A stretch of DNA of 34,371 bases from positions 1 through 34,371 of the forward strand of contig JANYJG010000124.1 of assembly GCA_025358515.1 (NCBI GenBank), given 5' to 3'. This DNA comes from Chloroflexota bacterium. GTDB taxonomy: Bacteria; Chloroflexota; Limnocylindria; Limnocylindrales; CSP1-4. The notes beneath the pieces were generated by a model that was given only the letters and a program-made list of their open reading frames with translations, did no database searches and had not been told where the DNA came from. Position 1 is the stretch's first letter. Each line of letters starts with the position of its first letter. A program made the translations under genes and the position numbers. Below, one piece after another: positions 15,198 through 23,758 of this stretch.

Positions 15198-16628
15198 ATG
15201 CACATCCTGATCGTCGGTGCCAGCGGATACATCGGCGGACGATTGGTGCCCCTCATCGCGCGCCGAGAGGCAGACCTGACGCTGGTCAGTCGCGATGCCG
15301 GTTCGCTCGCAGATCGTTTCCCGGGGCTGCGAGTCCTGAAGGCTGATCTTCTAGATGCGGGCAGTCTTGCACCGGCGGTCGAGGGGATCGATGTCGCCTA
15401 CTACCTTGCCCATTCGATGAGCGGCGGAGAGGCAGGGTTTGCGGAACGCGACCTGCGGGCGGCGCGGGCGTTTGCCTCCGCCGCAGCCGCCGCCGGGGTT
15501 CGACGCATCATCTACCTGGGCGGGCTCGGCGATGACACCAAGGATCTCTCGCACCACTTGTCCAGTCGCCACGAGGTCGGCGCGGAACTGGCTCGACACG
15601 GCGTCCCGGTGACCGAGTTTCGGGCGGCGGTCGTCATCGGCTCCGGCAGCGCATCTTTCGAGATCCTGCGCCACCTGACGGAGCGGCTGCCGGTGATGAT
15701 CACGCCGCGCTGGGTCGCAACTCGCTGCCAACCCATCGGAATCCGCGACGTCCTCTCCTACCTGGTCGCGGCCTTGGATCACCCGGAGGTGAAGGGGGTG
15801 GTCGAGATCGGCGGGCCGGACATCCTCTCGTACGGTCAGATGATGATCCGGTATGCCCACCTGCGCGGACTGCGGCGCCTCATGATTCCGGTCCCGGTGC
15901 TAACGCCCAGACTTAGCTCCTACTGGGTCAACCTGGTCTCACCAGTCCCGGCGAACATCGCCCGGCCGCTGATCGAGGGTCTTCGCAACGAGGTCGTCGT
16001 TCGCGACCCGGGGCCGGCTCGAGCATTCGGCATTACTCCCGGAAGGTACGACGATGCGCTGGCGCTGGCGATGGATCGGTCTGCCGGCAGTGAGGTTGAG
16101 TCAACCTGGTTCGACGCTTTGCGCGCCCACGATCGGCAAGGGCTCGCCACGGTGGAGTCGCGCGAAGGGATGATCATCGACCGCCGGGTGCGCCGAGTGG
16201 CGGCGACGCCCGAGCAGGTATTCGCCGCCGTCGAGCGAGTGGGCGGCGCCGCGGGGTGGCCTTATGCGAACTTCCTGTGGCGCGCTCGCGGACTTCTCGA
16301 CCGCATGGCTGGGGGCGTGGGCATGCGTCTGGGGCGCCGCGATCCGAGCCGGCTCCGCGTCGGCGATGCCCTCGATTTCTGGCGAGTGGAGAAGATCAGC
16401 CGGCCCAGTCTGCTGCGCCTGCGCGCCGAAATGAAGGTTCCCGGGAAGGCCTGGCTCCAGTTCGAGGTTAGCCCCGACGGCGCCGGCAGCCGGCTGACGC
16501 AGACGGCGTTCTTCGAACCGAAGGGCGTTCCCGGACTGGCCTACTGGTACTTGCTCTACCCGGCCCACGCCGCGATCTTCCGGGGCATGGTCAGAGTGCT
16601 GGCGAAACGAGCTGCGGGCGGGGAGTGA
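15198..16628 (+). CDS. NAD(P)-binding SDR-type protein fused to a DUF2867 domain
   Basis: The 476-residue protein has an atypical short-chain dehydrogenase domain in the first about 300 residues: the nucleotide loop VGASGYIGGRL (6-16), LKADLLDAGSL, and VAYYLAHSM. From about residue 320 a DUF2867 domain follows (IDRRVRRVAATPEQVFAAVE, GRRDPSRLRVGDALDFWRVE, FFEPKGVPGLAYWYLLYPAH). This two-domain layout is widespread in actinobacteria and related phyla. Its substrate is not established; the C-terminal domain resembles START/SRPBCC-type ligand binders. Translation starts at the ATG at 15198, where homology begins, although no clear Shine-Dalgarno sequence is present. It faces the lipid-kinase gene tail to tail. 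Confidence 0.88.
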   Translation: MHILIVGASGYIGGRLVPLIARREADLTLVSRDAGSLADRFPGLRVLKADLLDAGSLAPAVEGIDVAYYLAHSMSGGEAGFAERDLRAARAFASAAAAAGVRRIIYLGGLGDDTKDLSHHLSSRHEVGAELARHGVPVTEFRAAVVIGSGSASFEILRHLTERLPVMITPRWVATRCQPIGIRDVLSYLVAALDHPEVKGVVEIGGPDILSYGQMMIRYAHLRGLRRLMIPVPVLTPRLSSYWVNLVSPVPANIARPLIEGLRNEVVVRDPGPARAFGITPGRYDDALALAMDRSAGSEVESTWFDALRAHDRQGLATVESREGMIIDRRVRRVAATPEQVFAAVERVGGAAGWPYANFLWRARGLLDRMAGGVGMRLGRRDPSRLRVGDALDFWRVEKISRPSLLRLRAEMKVPGKAWLQFEVSPDGAGSRLTQTAFFEPKGVPGLAYWYLLYPAHAAIFRGMVRVLAKRAAGGE

Positions 16629-16683
16629 GGATTCGGGTCAGCAGCGCAATCGCGACGTCCGGACGGTGGTACTCGCCCGGCCC

Positions 16684-17598
16684 TCAGGACGCTGGAACGA
16701 TCACCGTCAAGGCTTGGGCCCGGATCGAGGCGACGATGGGCGTCCTGCCTACGACGCTGCCGTCCGTCTCGACGAGCCGCCGGAATTTGGTCTGGATACG
16801 GACCTCCCGGGCCTGCGCCCGAAAGACATGACCCGCATCGCTCTCGCCCAGGTCGCGTTGGCGCAGCGCCTCCCAGGCGGCGAGCAGTCCCATCACCGGC
16901 CCCGGCGCCTGGACGACTATTACGTCGAGCAGGCCATCGTCGGGCTCGATCTCCCGCCTTGTCTTTACCAGCGAGCCCATCCCGCCAAAATTGGCGATGA
17001 GGATCTGAGCGGCCTTCCTCGTGCTACGGACGCCGTCGAGGGTGATGTCATAGGTGACGTCGCGGACCAGCGCCGCCTTGCGGACGGCCTGGACGACGTA
17101 CGCGAGCTTGCCAAGTCGCAGCTTCTCCCGTGTGCCGGTCGCCTCCATCACATGGGCGTCGAATCCCACACCGCAGGCCACTGCGAAATAGCGGTCCTTG
17201 CCGTCGACATTAAGGCCTCCGAGGTCGATTCTGCGGTGTTGGCCATTTACCAACACATTCACGGCAGCCTCGAGCGCATGGGGAATTCCGAGGTTGCCGG
17301 CTAGAAGATTTCCGGTACCCATGGGGACAATCCCGAGAGCGGTCTTGGTCTTGGCCAGGGCGTTGACGACCTGGAGCACGGCTCCGTCGCCGCCAACCGC
17401 GACGACAACGTCCACTCCGTCATGGACAGCGTTGGTGGCGCGCTTGCGCAGGGCACGTTTGCGCTGCACGACGATGCCGTCGACCTTCCAGCCCGCGGCC
17501 TTGAGACGCTGTTTCGTCTCGCCCACCGCCTCGTCGATCTTGCGGCCGGGACGGCGCCGGCCTATGACCAAGGCATGGATCGCTTTGTCGCCACTCAT
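16684..17598 (-). CDS. Diacylglycerol/sphingosine-kinase-like lipid kinase
   Basis: The 304-residue protein has the DAGK catalytic domain: VVVAVGGDGAVLQVVNAL with the nucleotide-binding GGDG at residues 69-72, then VPMGTGNLLAGNLGIP (91-106). The C-terminal beta-rich domain carries CGVGFDAHVM and EPDDGLLDVIVV. These enzymes phosphorylate diacylglycerol or a related lipid with ATP at the inner membrane face. The ATG at 17598 has GGAG about twelve bases upstream and lies just after the PAP2 stop codon. Coupling with a PAP2 phosphatase suggests opposing steps in phosphatidate turnover or use of an undecaprenyl-type lipid, which is inference. Confidence 0.9.
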   Translation of the reverse strand: MSGDKAIHALVIGRRRPGRKIDEAVGETKQRLKAAGWKVDGIVVQRKRALRKRATNAVHDGVDVVVAVGGDGAVLQVVNALAKTKTALGIVPMGTGNLLAGNLGIPHALEAAVNVLVNGQHRRIDLGGLNVDGKDRYFAVACGVGFDAHVMEATGTREKLRLGKLAYVVQAVRKAALVRDVTYDITLDGVRSTRKAAQILIANFGGMGSLVKTRREIEPDDGLLDVIVVQAPGPVMGLLAAWEALRQRDLGESDAGHVFRAQAREVRIQTKFRRLVETDGSVVGRTPIVASIRAQALTVIVPAS

Positions 17599-17613
17599 GC
17601 GCTGACACTCCAA

Positions 17614-18393
17614 TCAGGTAGATCTCGGGGGCTCGCCACGATGCAAGAGATTGGGGCCGACCTTGAGCCCGAGGCGCGAAAGGGGGCCAACCCGGAATGC
17701 GGCACCCACGACGAGCAGCCAGGCGGTGCCCGCCAGCAAGCCACCGACTACATCGGTCAGGTAGTGGTAGCCGAGGTAGATCCGGCTCGCGCCGATGAGC
17801 AGTGTGAGAAAGATGGCTGTGGCGAGGCAGGCAAGCCCAACTCGGCGTCCGTAGAGCGACCAAAGGACAAGGGCGAGCGCCACGAAGAACGCCAGTGAGT
17901 TCATGGTATGGCCGCTCGGGAAGCTGTAGTCGGGCAGGACTTGGGCCCAGGCGAGCTGTGGTCTGGGCCGCTGGAAAAAGAGCTTCATAGTCTCGTTGAG
18001 CACGAAACTGCCGCCGATCGCAATCGCCAGGAATAGCCATTCGCGCGGTCTGCGGTGCCGGACCAGCCACGTCACGGCCACTGCGAACAGCGGCCCAATG
18101 ACCATGTTGGATCCGGCGAACGTGGCCGCATTCATGATCCAATCGAGGGCGGGCGACGCGAGGCCGTGCAGGAAAGGCGTCGCAAAGGAGTCCAGGACGT
18201 TCAGCTCCTTGTCGCGAATAGCCTGGGCCAGCAGCCCCAGCACCAGGAGACACGCGACCAACGCGAGGAAGCCGCCGACGACCGTAATGGACGCGGTGCT
18301 GACAGGCGTGCCGACGGCCGACCGAAGCGGGCCGCGGCTTGTCCTGCCGGCCGGCAGCCGAGCCTCCGGCTGCTCCTCAGGGTGATCTTTCAT
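17614..18393 (-). CDS. PAP2-family membrane phosphatase
   Basis: The 259-residue protein has about six transmembrane helices and all three phosphatase motifs intact: K137-x6-R144-P145 (KLFFQRPRP), PSGH at 159-162, and S203-R204-x5-H210-x3-D214 (SRIYLGYHYLTD). PAP2 enzymes dephosphorylate lipid phosphates such as phosphatidate or undecaprenyl diphosphate at the outer membrane face. The ATG at 18393 is preferred, with a GGGAGA upstream; an open frame extends further but overlaps the leader of the divergent PhoD-like gene. The lipid kinase gene follows 15 bases downstream. Confidence 0.93.
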   Translation of the reverse strand: MKDHPEEQPEARLPAGRTSRGPLRSAVGTPVSTASITVVGGFLALVACLLVLGLLAQAIRDKELNVLDSFATPFLHGLASPALDWIMNAATFAGSNMVIGPLFAVAVTWLVRHRRPREWLFLAIAIGGSFVLNETMKLFFQRPRPQLAWAQVLPDYSFPSGHTMNSLAFFVALALVLWSLYGRRVGLACLATAIFLTLLIGASRIYLGYHYLTDVVGGLLAGTAWLLVVGAAFRVGPLSRLGLKVGPNLLHRGEPPRST

Positions 18394-18479
18394 GTCCCCA
18401 TCTCCCACGACACAGCCGAAACAGGCTGATACGTCACCGGGCCAACGCACCGACCCTCGACAATGGTACAAATGGGCCC

Positions 18480-20165
18480 ATGCCAACACTTCTTCTGGGA
18501 CCGCTGCTGCGATATGTCGGCGAGCACGAGGCGTCTGTATGGGTGGAGACCGCTGCGCCGTGTACAGTCGAGGTCCGCGCCGGCGACGCGAGCGGCACCG
18601 AGACTACTTTCACGGTGTCGGGTCATCACTATGCCCTGGTCGTGCTGACTGGGCTGGGCTCCGGCTCGTCGACCCCATATGAGGTCCTTCTGGAGGGCGA
18701 CCGGGTCTGGCCGCTGCCGGGATCGGCCCATCCGCCGAGTCGTATCCGGACGCTTGCCACCGGGCGACCTGTCCGACTGTTGTTTGGTTCTTGCCGCGAG
18801 CCGTCCCTCGGGAGTCGTAGCCAAAGACGCGGCCTTGACCCGGACGTGATGGATGCGTACGCGCTTCGAATGGCCAGTCAGGCACACGAGGAGTGGCCAG
18901 ACGCGCTTCTCATGCTCGGCTACCAGATCTACGCCGACGAGACCTCCCCAGACGTCCAAAACTTCATCCGCGCCAGGCGGGACGTCCGTCGCGCGCCGAA
19001 GCTGGAGGTCGCCGACTTCGAGGAGTACACCCGGCTGTACTACGAATCGTGGGGCGACCCAAACATTCGCTGGCTCCTCTCCACGCTCCCGAGCTGCATG
19101 ATCTTCGATGACCATGACGTCCGCGATGACTGGAATACATCGCATGCGTGGCGCCAGGAGATGCAGGCGACGCCGTGGTGGGAAGAGCGGATCACCGGCG
19201 CCCTCGCGTCCTACTGGATCTACCAGCATCTCGGCAACCTGTCGCCGGCCGACCTCGCCGCCAATGAGGTCTATGCCGCGGTGCGCGCCGTACCCGACGG
19301 CGAGGGCCCGCTGCGGGTGTTTGCCCAGGCCGCCGACCGAGAGGCCGACGGAGCCAAGGGCGCGATGTGGTCGTATCGGCGGGATCTGGGCCACGTCCGC
19401 CTGCTTGTCATCGATTCGCGCTGCGGCCGGATACTGGATGAAAATCGGCGCTCCATGATTGGGGAGGCGGAATTCGCCTGGATCGAGGCCCAGGTCGAGG
19501 ACGGCCCATACGACCATCTGGTCGTCGGGACGTCGCTGCCGTGGCTCCTCCCCAGGGCCCTCCACGATGTCGAATCGTGGGACGAAGCGCTTTGCGCCGG
19601 ATCCCGCGGCCGCCTGTTTGCCAGGTTCGGCGAGTGGCTGCGGCGGGCCGTCGATCTTGAGCACTGGGCGGCCTTTCGAGAGTCTTTCGACCGTCTGGCG
19701 CGGCTGTTCGCCCGCGTCGGTCGGGGCGAGCACGGCTTCGCTGCCCCCGCCACCATCTGCGTCGTGTCGGGTGACGTTCATCACACGTATGTGGCCGAGG
19801 CCCACTATCCTGCGTCGCTTGCGTCGCGGGTCTACCAGATCACCTGTTCGCCGATTCACAACACGATCCCGCGCCTCATGCGCTTCGTGTTTCGGATGGG
19901 CTGGAGCCACAGGACTGAGCGGGCCACCCACGCCCTCGGCCGTTTCGCGCGGGTCCCGGCCCTGCCGATCTACTGGCACCATCCGACCGGCCCGCACTTC
20001 GGCAACGAGCTGGCGCTGCTGGTCTTCGACGGTAGGTCCGCCCGGGTCGTGCTAGAGCGGTCGTTGCCTGCGGCGAAGGGCGTGCCGGGCGAGGACGAGC
20101 ACGGGTGGAAGCCAGGTCTCGCGATCGTGGTCGACCAGCCGCTGACGGGCGAATCGTCCACTTAG
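18480..20165 (+). CDS. PhoD-like alkaline phosphatase with an altered metal-site motif
   Basis: The 562-residue protein has an N-terminal beta domain (about 1-95), then a PhoD-type metallophosphatase core. It shows LLFGSCRE, ADFEEYTRLYYESW, CMIFDDHDVRDDWN (about 206-219) and VVSGDVHHTYVAEAHY. These are the expected metal-binding segments, except that the usual G-D-Q-(I/V)-Y-A-D appears as GYQIYAD, with Tyr148 in place of the metal-ligand Asp. The codon is TAC (18921-18923), one base from GAC. PhoD-like enzymes hydrolyse phosphodiesters and monoesters outside the cell. I see no twin-arginine signal, as in many actinobacterial members of this branch. Its stop overlaps the convergent PAP2 stop in the four bases TTAG. 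Confidence 0.88.
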   Translation: MPTLLLGPLLRYVGEHEASVWVETAAPCTVEVRAGDASGTETTFTVSGHHYALVVLTGLGSGSSTPYEVLLEGDRVWPLPGSAHPPSRIRTLATGRPVRLLFGSCREPSLGSRSQRRGLDPDVMDAYALRMASQAHEEWPDALLMLGYQIYADETSPDVQNFIRARRDVRRAPKLEVADFEEYTRLYYESWGDPNIRWLLSTLPSCMIFDDHDVRDDWNTSHAWRQEMQATPWWEERITGALASYWIYQHLGNLSPADLAANEVYAAVRAVPDGEGPLRVFAQAADREADGAKGAMWSYRRDLGHVRLLVIDSRCGRILDENRRSMIGEAEFAWIEAQVEDGPYDHLVVGTSLPWLLPRALHDVESWDEALCAGSRGRLFARFGEWLRRAVDLEHWAAFRESFDRLARLFARVGRGEHGFAAPATICVVSGDVHHTYVAEAHYPASLASRVYQITCSPIHNTIPRLMRFVFRMGWSHRTERATHALGRFARVPALPIYWHHPTGPHFGNELALLVFDGRSARVVLERSLPAAKGVPGEDEHGWKPGLAIVVDQPLTGESST

Positions 20166-20866
20166 AGTGCCCCCTCGGCAGGCGCAGCCGATCGAGGGCG
20201 GGTGAGCCACCCGTACACGCCCAGAGTTCCACTGCCGCCCAGTAGACCGGCCAGCACATCGCTTGGATAGTGCTCGCTGAGCGCCATGCGGGCAAGCCCC
20301 ACCAGCAGAACCCACACGATTACCACAATCACCAGGGTCAGTCTGACGGCCCGAGGTCGGGAACTCCGCCAGCCCCTGATGGTGATGATTCCCAGGATCG
20401 TTAGGGCTTCCAGGACATGGCCCGACGGGAAGCTGTATACGACGCCCGGGATCTTGGGATCGGTTCCCAGCGGGCGCGGTCGCGCCACGAGCTCCTTGAC
20501 CCCCTCGCTGCCAATTGTCACCGCGGCGAGCATGAACAACACGATGACCGCTTCGCGGCGTCGCTTGGTGGCAAAGAGCCATATCACGATCCCAAGGCCG
20601 ATAACGATGAGCGGAAGATTCGCCGAGTCCGACAGGGCCTGCCACACACCCGTCCACCCCAGGCCTTGCGCAAAGGCCAACACAGGCTGATCGAATGGGA
20701 TGGTGACTTTGCTCATCACGATCGCGGTCAGCAGGACGAAGCCTGCCAGGCCGAGCACGGCGACGAGCAACCATGCGGCCGGGCCCCCGGCTCCAGCCCC
20801 GAGTCGGGATGACGTTTGGTCCGGGGCTCGCTGCGCGTGTATTCCTGCGTGCTGATCGGTTGTCAT
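20162..20866 (-). CDS. PAP2-family membrane phosphatase
   Basis: The 234-residue protein has about six hydrophobic helices and PAP2 motifs K124-x6-R131-P132 (KELVARPRP), PSGH at 147-150, and A192-R193-x5-H199-x3-D203. In the last motif Ala replaces the usual Ser before the arginine, a tolerated variation. It dephosphorylates a lipid-linked phosphate or diphosphate by family analogy. The ATG at 20866 has only a distant GAGGG; a TTG two codons earlier is an alternative. It is distinct in sequence from the first PAP2 gene of the window. It converges with the PhoD-like gene. Confidence 0.9.
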   Translation of the reverse strand: MTTDQHAGIHAQRAPDQTSSRLGAGAGGPAAWLLVAVLGLAGFVLLTAIVMSKVTIPFDQPVLAFAQGLGWTGVWQALSDSANLPLIVIGLGIVIWLFATKRRREAVIVLFMLAAVTIGSEGVKELVARPRPLGTDPKIPGVVYSFPSGHVLEALTILGIITIRGWRSSRPRAVRLTLVIVVIVWVLLVGLARMALSEHYPSDVLAGLLGGSGTLGVYGWLTRPRSAAPAEGAL

Positions 20867-20944
20867 ACGCAAAGTGTTGCCACCCTCCAGGTCAACAGAC
20901 GATATCAATACCGCTTGAGACATTGCAGCCGCAACGCAAACGAG

Positions 20945-20984
20945 GCCGATCCATCAAACCACCAGCCGATCCATCAAGCCACTA
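20945..20984 (+). repeat. Two tandem 20-bp repeats
   Basis: GCCGATCCATCAAACCACCA (20945-20964) is followed directly by a second copy differing at two of twenty positions (20965-20984). The pair lies in the divergent region upstream of the PAP2 gene and the small ORF. Its two-turn periodicity suits a protein-binding site, but it could also be a chance duplication. Confidence 0.75.
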
Positions 20985-21066
20985 GAAGTCCCCCGATTGT
21001 CAGGGTCCTGCAATGCCCACGACGGGAGGTGCAGTGGAGACGGGTCGGGCGAGCCGCTACTGTCAA

Positions 21067-21082
21067 GCGATCGCGCGATCGC
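21067..21082. promoter_or_regulatory. Perfect 16-bp palindrome, GCGATCGC repeated
   Basis: GCGATCGCGCGATCGC reads the same on both strands and consists of two abutting GCGATCGC octamers. It lies 28 bases before the small ORF start at 21111. It could be an operator or a small hairpin near the transcription start; no T-run follows, so it is not a terminator. Confidence 0.6.
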
Positions 21083-21110
21083 AATAGCGGATCGTAATGA
21101 AGGAGTGACG

Positions 21111-21197
21111 ATGGACCACCCAATCATCACGGCGGTCTATGCAGGATCGGCCGGCTTGGGTGACATCGCGCACCCGACTTGGGCGGCGCCGCGATGA
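21111..21197 (+). CDS. Putative 28-residue small ORF coupled to the next gene
   Basis: An ATG at 21111 preceded by an ideal ribosome-binding site (AAGGAG, five-base spacer) opens a frame for MDHPIITAVYAGSAGLGDIA and eight more residues, ending in TGA at 21195-21197. The stop overlaps the ATG of the downstream membrane-protein gene (ATGA at 21194-21197), while that gene lacks its own good ribosome-binding site. The arrangement fits a leader peptide whose translation delivers ribosomes to the next gene. The peptide has no recognisable family. Support is the strong ribosome-binding site and the overlap only; conservation was not testable. Confidence 0.5.
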   Translation: MDHPIITAVYAGSAGLGDIAHPTWAAPR

Positions 21198-22318
21198 CGA
21201 CCCTCGTCTCCCTCTTTGGAATTGCGGGACGCTTGGCCGGGGATCTCCTCACCAGCGCGCTGAGCTGGGCCAGCAGTCTGTTGTTCGGCCGGGTGCCCCG
21301 TTCCCACCAAATCTACCTCGTCCTGATGATGGCGGGGTCCTTCGCATGGCTCATGCTGGTCATGGGTCTGCTGATCCCGAGCGTCGCGTCGCTGTTTCTG
21401 GCCGCAACGCCCCATCCGCCGTTCGTCGATCAGGCCTGGCTCGGCATCGCTCTCCTGGTCGGGGTGATCCTGGTTCCGCTCGGGGTCGGCCTCGTGGGCT
21501 TCCTCGTGCCGGCGGAGGGAGAGCGGCCGGGCGGGGCGGCCATGCTTCTCGAGCCACTCCGAGGCTACATTCTGACTCCCCTTATCAGCGGACTGCTGAT
21601 TTTCCTCGCCGGAGTAGGGATAGTGAGGAAGATCCGGAGCCGTCGCCACGGGTGGTCGGACGTCCACGTTCCGATTGTCGTCAAGCCCGGCGGCTACGAC
21701 CAGATGGTGGCCGATCTGCAGAAAGCACTGGTCGGGGCTGCCCTGCCGACAACCGCCGAGGACGCACCGCGGGTTCTGACGGTTCCGGCCTGGCTTCTGA
21801 CACGTATGGCCGGCAGCCATGTCCGGAAGCTCCGGCCGGATCGTTTGATCGAACTGAAACGCCGGGACCTCCGTATTGGGGTGTACCCGTCGGACATTGC
21901 CATCTCCGGTGCCTTACGTGACAGGACGCGGGCGCGAGCGGCGATTATGAGCCGACTTGCGACCACCTCCGCCCACATGACGATGAGTGCGGAAGGACAG
22001 GAGTTCGAAGATCGACTGGAACGTTTGGCGAAGTCTTCCGTTCCGACCGGTGGCATATCGAGAGCCGCCGCACCTGCTTCGTTCAAGGCCATCGATGCAC
22101 GGTTGTTAGATCTGGCCGTCCCCACGGACGAATGGGACGTCCTCTATCGGCTGCGCCTCCAGATCGAACGGGACATCCTCACCGGGTCGGAGCCTGGGAC
22201 CTCATTTCCAGGAGGTGCGCCCGATCCCGGCAGGGTTGCGGCCTCGGGGTCACTCCGAGACGACGGAAACTCCGCCACGGTCGACCGACCCTTCTTGGCC
22301 AATCGCCCCGAACTCTGA
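21194..22318 (+). CDS. Membrane protein of unknown function with a cytoplasmic C-terminal domain
   Basis: The 374-residue protein has three hydrophobic segments at about residues 40-62, 82-104 and 126-145. A largely soluble region of some 230 residues follows, beginning with a basic stretch (RKIRSRRHGW) and including VPIVVKPGGYDQMVADLQKA and several Arg-rich helices (ELKRRDLRIG, LRDRTRARAA). The last forty residues look disordered (Gly, Ser, Pro). I recognise no domain. The ATG at 21194 overlaps the stop of the small upstream ORF and has no good Shine-Dalgarno of its own, so it probably relies on translational coupling. The PAP2 gene is divergent. Confidence 0.75.
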   Translation: MTTLVSLFGIAGRLAGDLLTSALSWASSLLFGRVPRSHQIYLVLMMAGSFAWLMLVMGLLIPSVASLFLAATPHPPFVDQAWLGIALLVGVILVPLGVGLVGFLVPAEGERPGGAAMLLEPLRGYILTPLISGLLIFLAGVGIVRKIRSRRHGWSDVHVPIVVKPGGYDQMVADLQKALVGAALPTTAEDAPRVLTVPAWLLTRMAGSHVRKLRPDRLIELKRRDLRIGVYPSDIAISGALRDRTRARAAIMSRLATTSAHMTMSAEGQEFEDRLERLAKSSVPTGGISRAAAPASFKAIDARLLDLAVPTDEWDVLYRLRLQIERDILTGSEPGTSFPGGAPDPGRVAASGSLRDDGNSATVDRPFLANRPEL

Positions 22319-22388
22319 ACTTCTCCGGCCGACGGGTGGGCCCGCTGTACGTCAAAGGCTTGTCGAGCCCAGACTGCTCAGGGCAAAG

Positions 22389-22402
22389 TACAATCCACTG
22401 TA
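22389..22402 (+). promoter_or_regulatory. Possible -10 box or small inverted repeat upstream of the sugar catabolic genes
   Basis: TACAAT (22389-22394) resembles a -10 box, and TACA-N6-TGTA (22389-22402) forms a short inverted repeat. No acceptable -35 box lies at the right distance. The first gene starts about 100 bases downstream. Confidence 0.25.
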
Positions 22403-22495
22403 AGTAGCGCGCCATGGAGCGGGGACGACCTGTGGCGAACGAGGACCGATTAGAGGCAGGTAGCAGGCGGCAGTCGGCATGCCTGCCCCGGACCC

Positions 22496-23710
22496 ATGAC
22501 GTCGGAGGTTGTCCCTCTCCTAATGACTCACCGCAGCGACATCGGCGCCGCCGTAATCGGCAGCGGTTTCATCGGCACTATCCACATCGAGGCCCTCCGA
22601 AGGATCGGCGTCAACGTCCTCGGATTGCTCGAGGCCTCGCCGGCCCTCGGCGCAACCCGCGCGGAGGAGATGGGCATTCCCACTTCCTACGCCTCACTGG
22701 ACGAGCTACTGGGCGACGACCGCGTTCGAGTCGTTCACGTCACCTCCCCCAACAACCTGCACTATTCCCAAGCCAAGCGGATCCTCGCGGCCGGCCGGCA
22801 CATCGTCTGCGAGAAGCCGCTGTCGCTCACTTCCGCGGAGTCGGCGGAACTGGTCAAACTCGCGGCCTCGAGTGGACTCGTCAACGCCGTCAACTTCAAC
22901 ATCCGCTTCTACCCCCTCAATCAGCACGTAGCCGAGCTGATCCGTGGCGGTGGCGTCGGTGACGTCAGACTCGTCACCGGCCACTACTTCCAGGACTGGT
23001 TGCTGTACGACACGGACTGGAACTGGCGCCTCGAGCCGGAATATGGAGGCGCGTTGCGCGCCGTCGCCGACATCGGTTCGCACTGGCTCGATCTCACGTC
23101 TTTCGTGACCGGCTTGCAGGTCGAATCCGTTATGGCCGACCTGGCCACGGTCGTCCCGGTTCGCCGCAAGCCCGTCAAGTCCGTGGCAACGTTCGCCACC
23201 GATCGTGAGGCCGAGACGACGCCCGTAGCCATCCGAACCGATGACGTGGCGCTGATAACTCTCCGCTTCCAGGGTGGTGCCCGGGGCTCCGTGGCGATCT
23301 CTCAGGTCAGCGCCGGCCGCAAGAACAGCCTCGAGTACGAGATCGACGGCGCCGCTTCCGCGGTCGCCTGGAACTCAGAACAACCCGACAGCCTCTGGAT
23401 CGGCCATCGGGATCGACCCAACGAGATTCTCCTTCGGAATCCGGCCTTGATGAACTCGCTCGGACGGGCTGCCGCGCGGCTTCCGGGCGGGCACGTCGAG
23501 GGTTTCGCCGACACCTTCGCCGCTCACTTCAGCCCGATCTATGACGACGTGATCGCCGGCCGGCCCGCGGCTCGTCCCGCGTACGCGACGTTCGCCGACG
23601 GCCACACAGAGATGCTCCTGGGAGACGCCATCGCGGATAGCGCCCGGACCGGTCGTTGGGTCGACGTGGCCGGGGCGGCGCCGGCAAGCTCCCGATCGCC
23701 GGAATCCTGA
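22496..23710 (+). CDS. Gfo/Idh/MocA-family NAD(P)-dependent oxidoreductase
   Basis: The 404-residue protein has the NAD(P) loop VIGSGFIGTIH (20-30), the catalytic EKP motif at 106-108 (HIVCEKPLSL) and, further on, a conserved histidine in ADIGSHWLDLTSFV. It resembles sugar and inositol dehydrogenases of the group that handle pyranoses or their acids. The ATG at 22496 is used; an ATG at 22523 is a credible alternative because GGAGG lies upstream, though about fourteen bases away. It leads a plus-strand series with the TIM-barrel isomerase 48 bases downstream, a frequent pairing in inositol and sugar catabolic loci. The substrate is unknown. Confidence 0.9.
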   Translation: MTSEVVPLLMTHRSDIGAAVIGSGFIGTIHIEALRRIGVNVLGLLEASPALGATRAEEMGIPTSYASLDELLGDDRVRVVHVTSPNNLHYSQAKRILAAGRHIVCEKPLSLTSAESAELVKLAASSGLVNAVNFNIRFYPLNQHVAELIRGGGVGDVRLVTGHYFQDWLLYDTDWNWRLEPEYGGALRAVADIGSHWLDLTSFVTGLQVESVMADLATVVPVRRKPVKSVATFATDREAETTPVAIRTDDVALITLRFQGGARGSVAISQVSAGRKNSLEYEIDGAASAVAWNSEQPDSLWIGHRDRPNEILLRNPALMNSLGRAAARLPGGHVEGFADTFAAHFSPIYDDVIAGRPAARPAYATFADGHTEMLLGDAIADSARTGRWVDVAGAAPASSRSPES

Positions 23711-23758
23711 CATCTTCCGTCAACCCGCCACTCTATCTGCCCTGGAGGGCCAACTGCT

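Noticed and set aside
18467-18473. TACAAAT seven bases before the PhoD-like start as a leaderless-transcript -10 box
   Set aside because: It is a poor match to the TANNNT pattern and has no -35 partner, so it was left out.
18390-19997. 535-residue open frame on the minus strand opposite the PhoD-like gene
   Set aside because: It mirrors the codon pattern of the well-supported plus-strand gene, has Arg/Pro/Gly-rich composition without any domain, and overlaps the divergent PAP2 start region.
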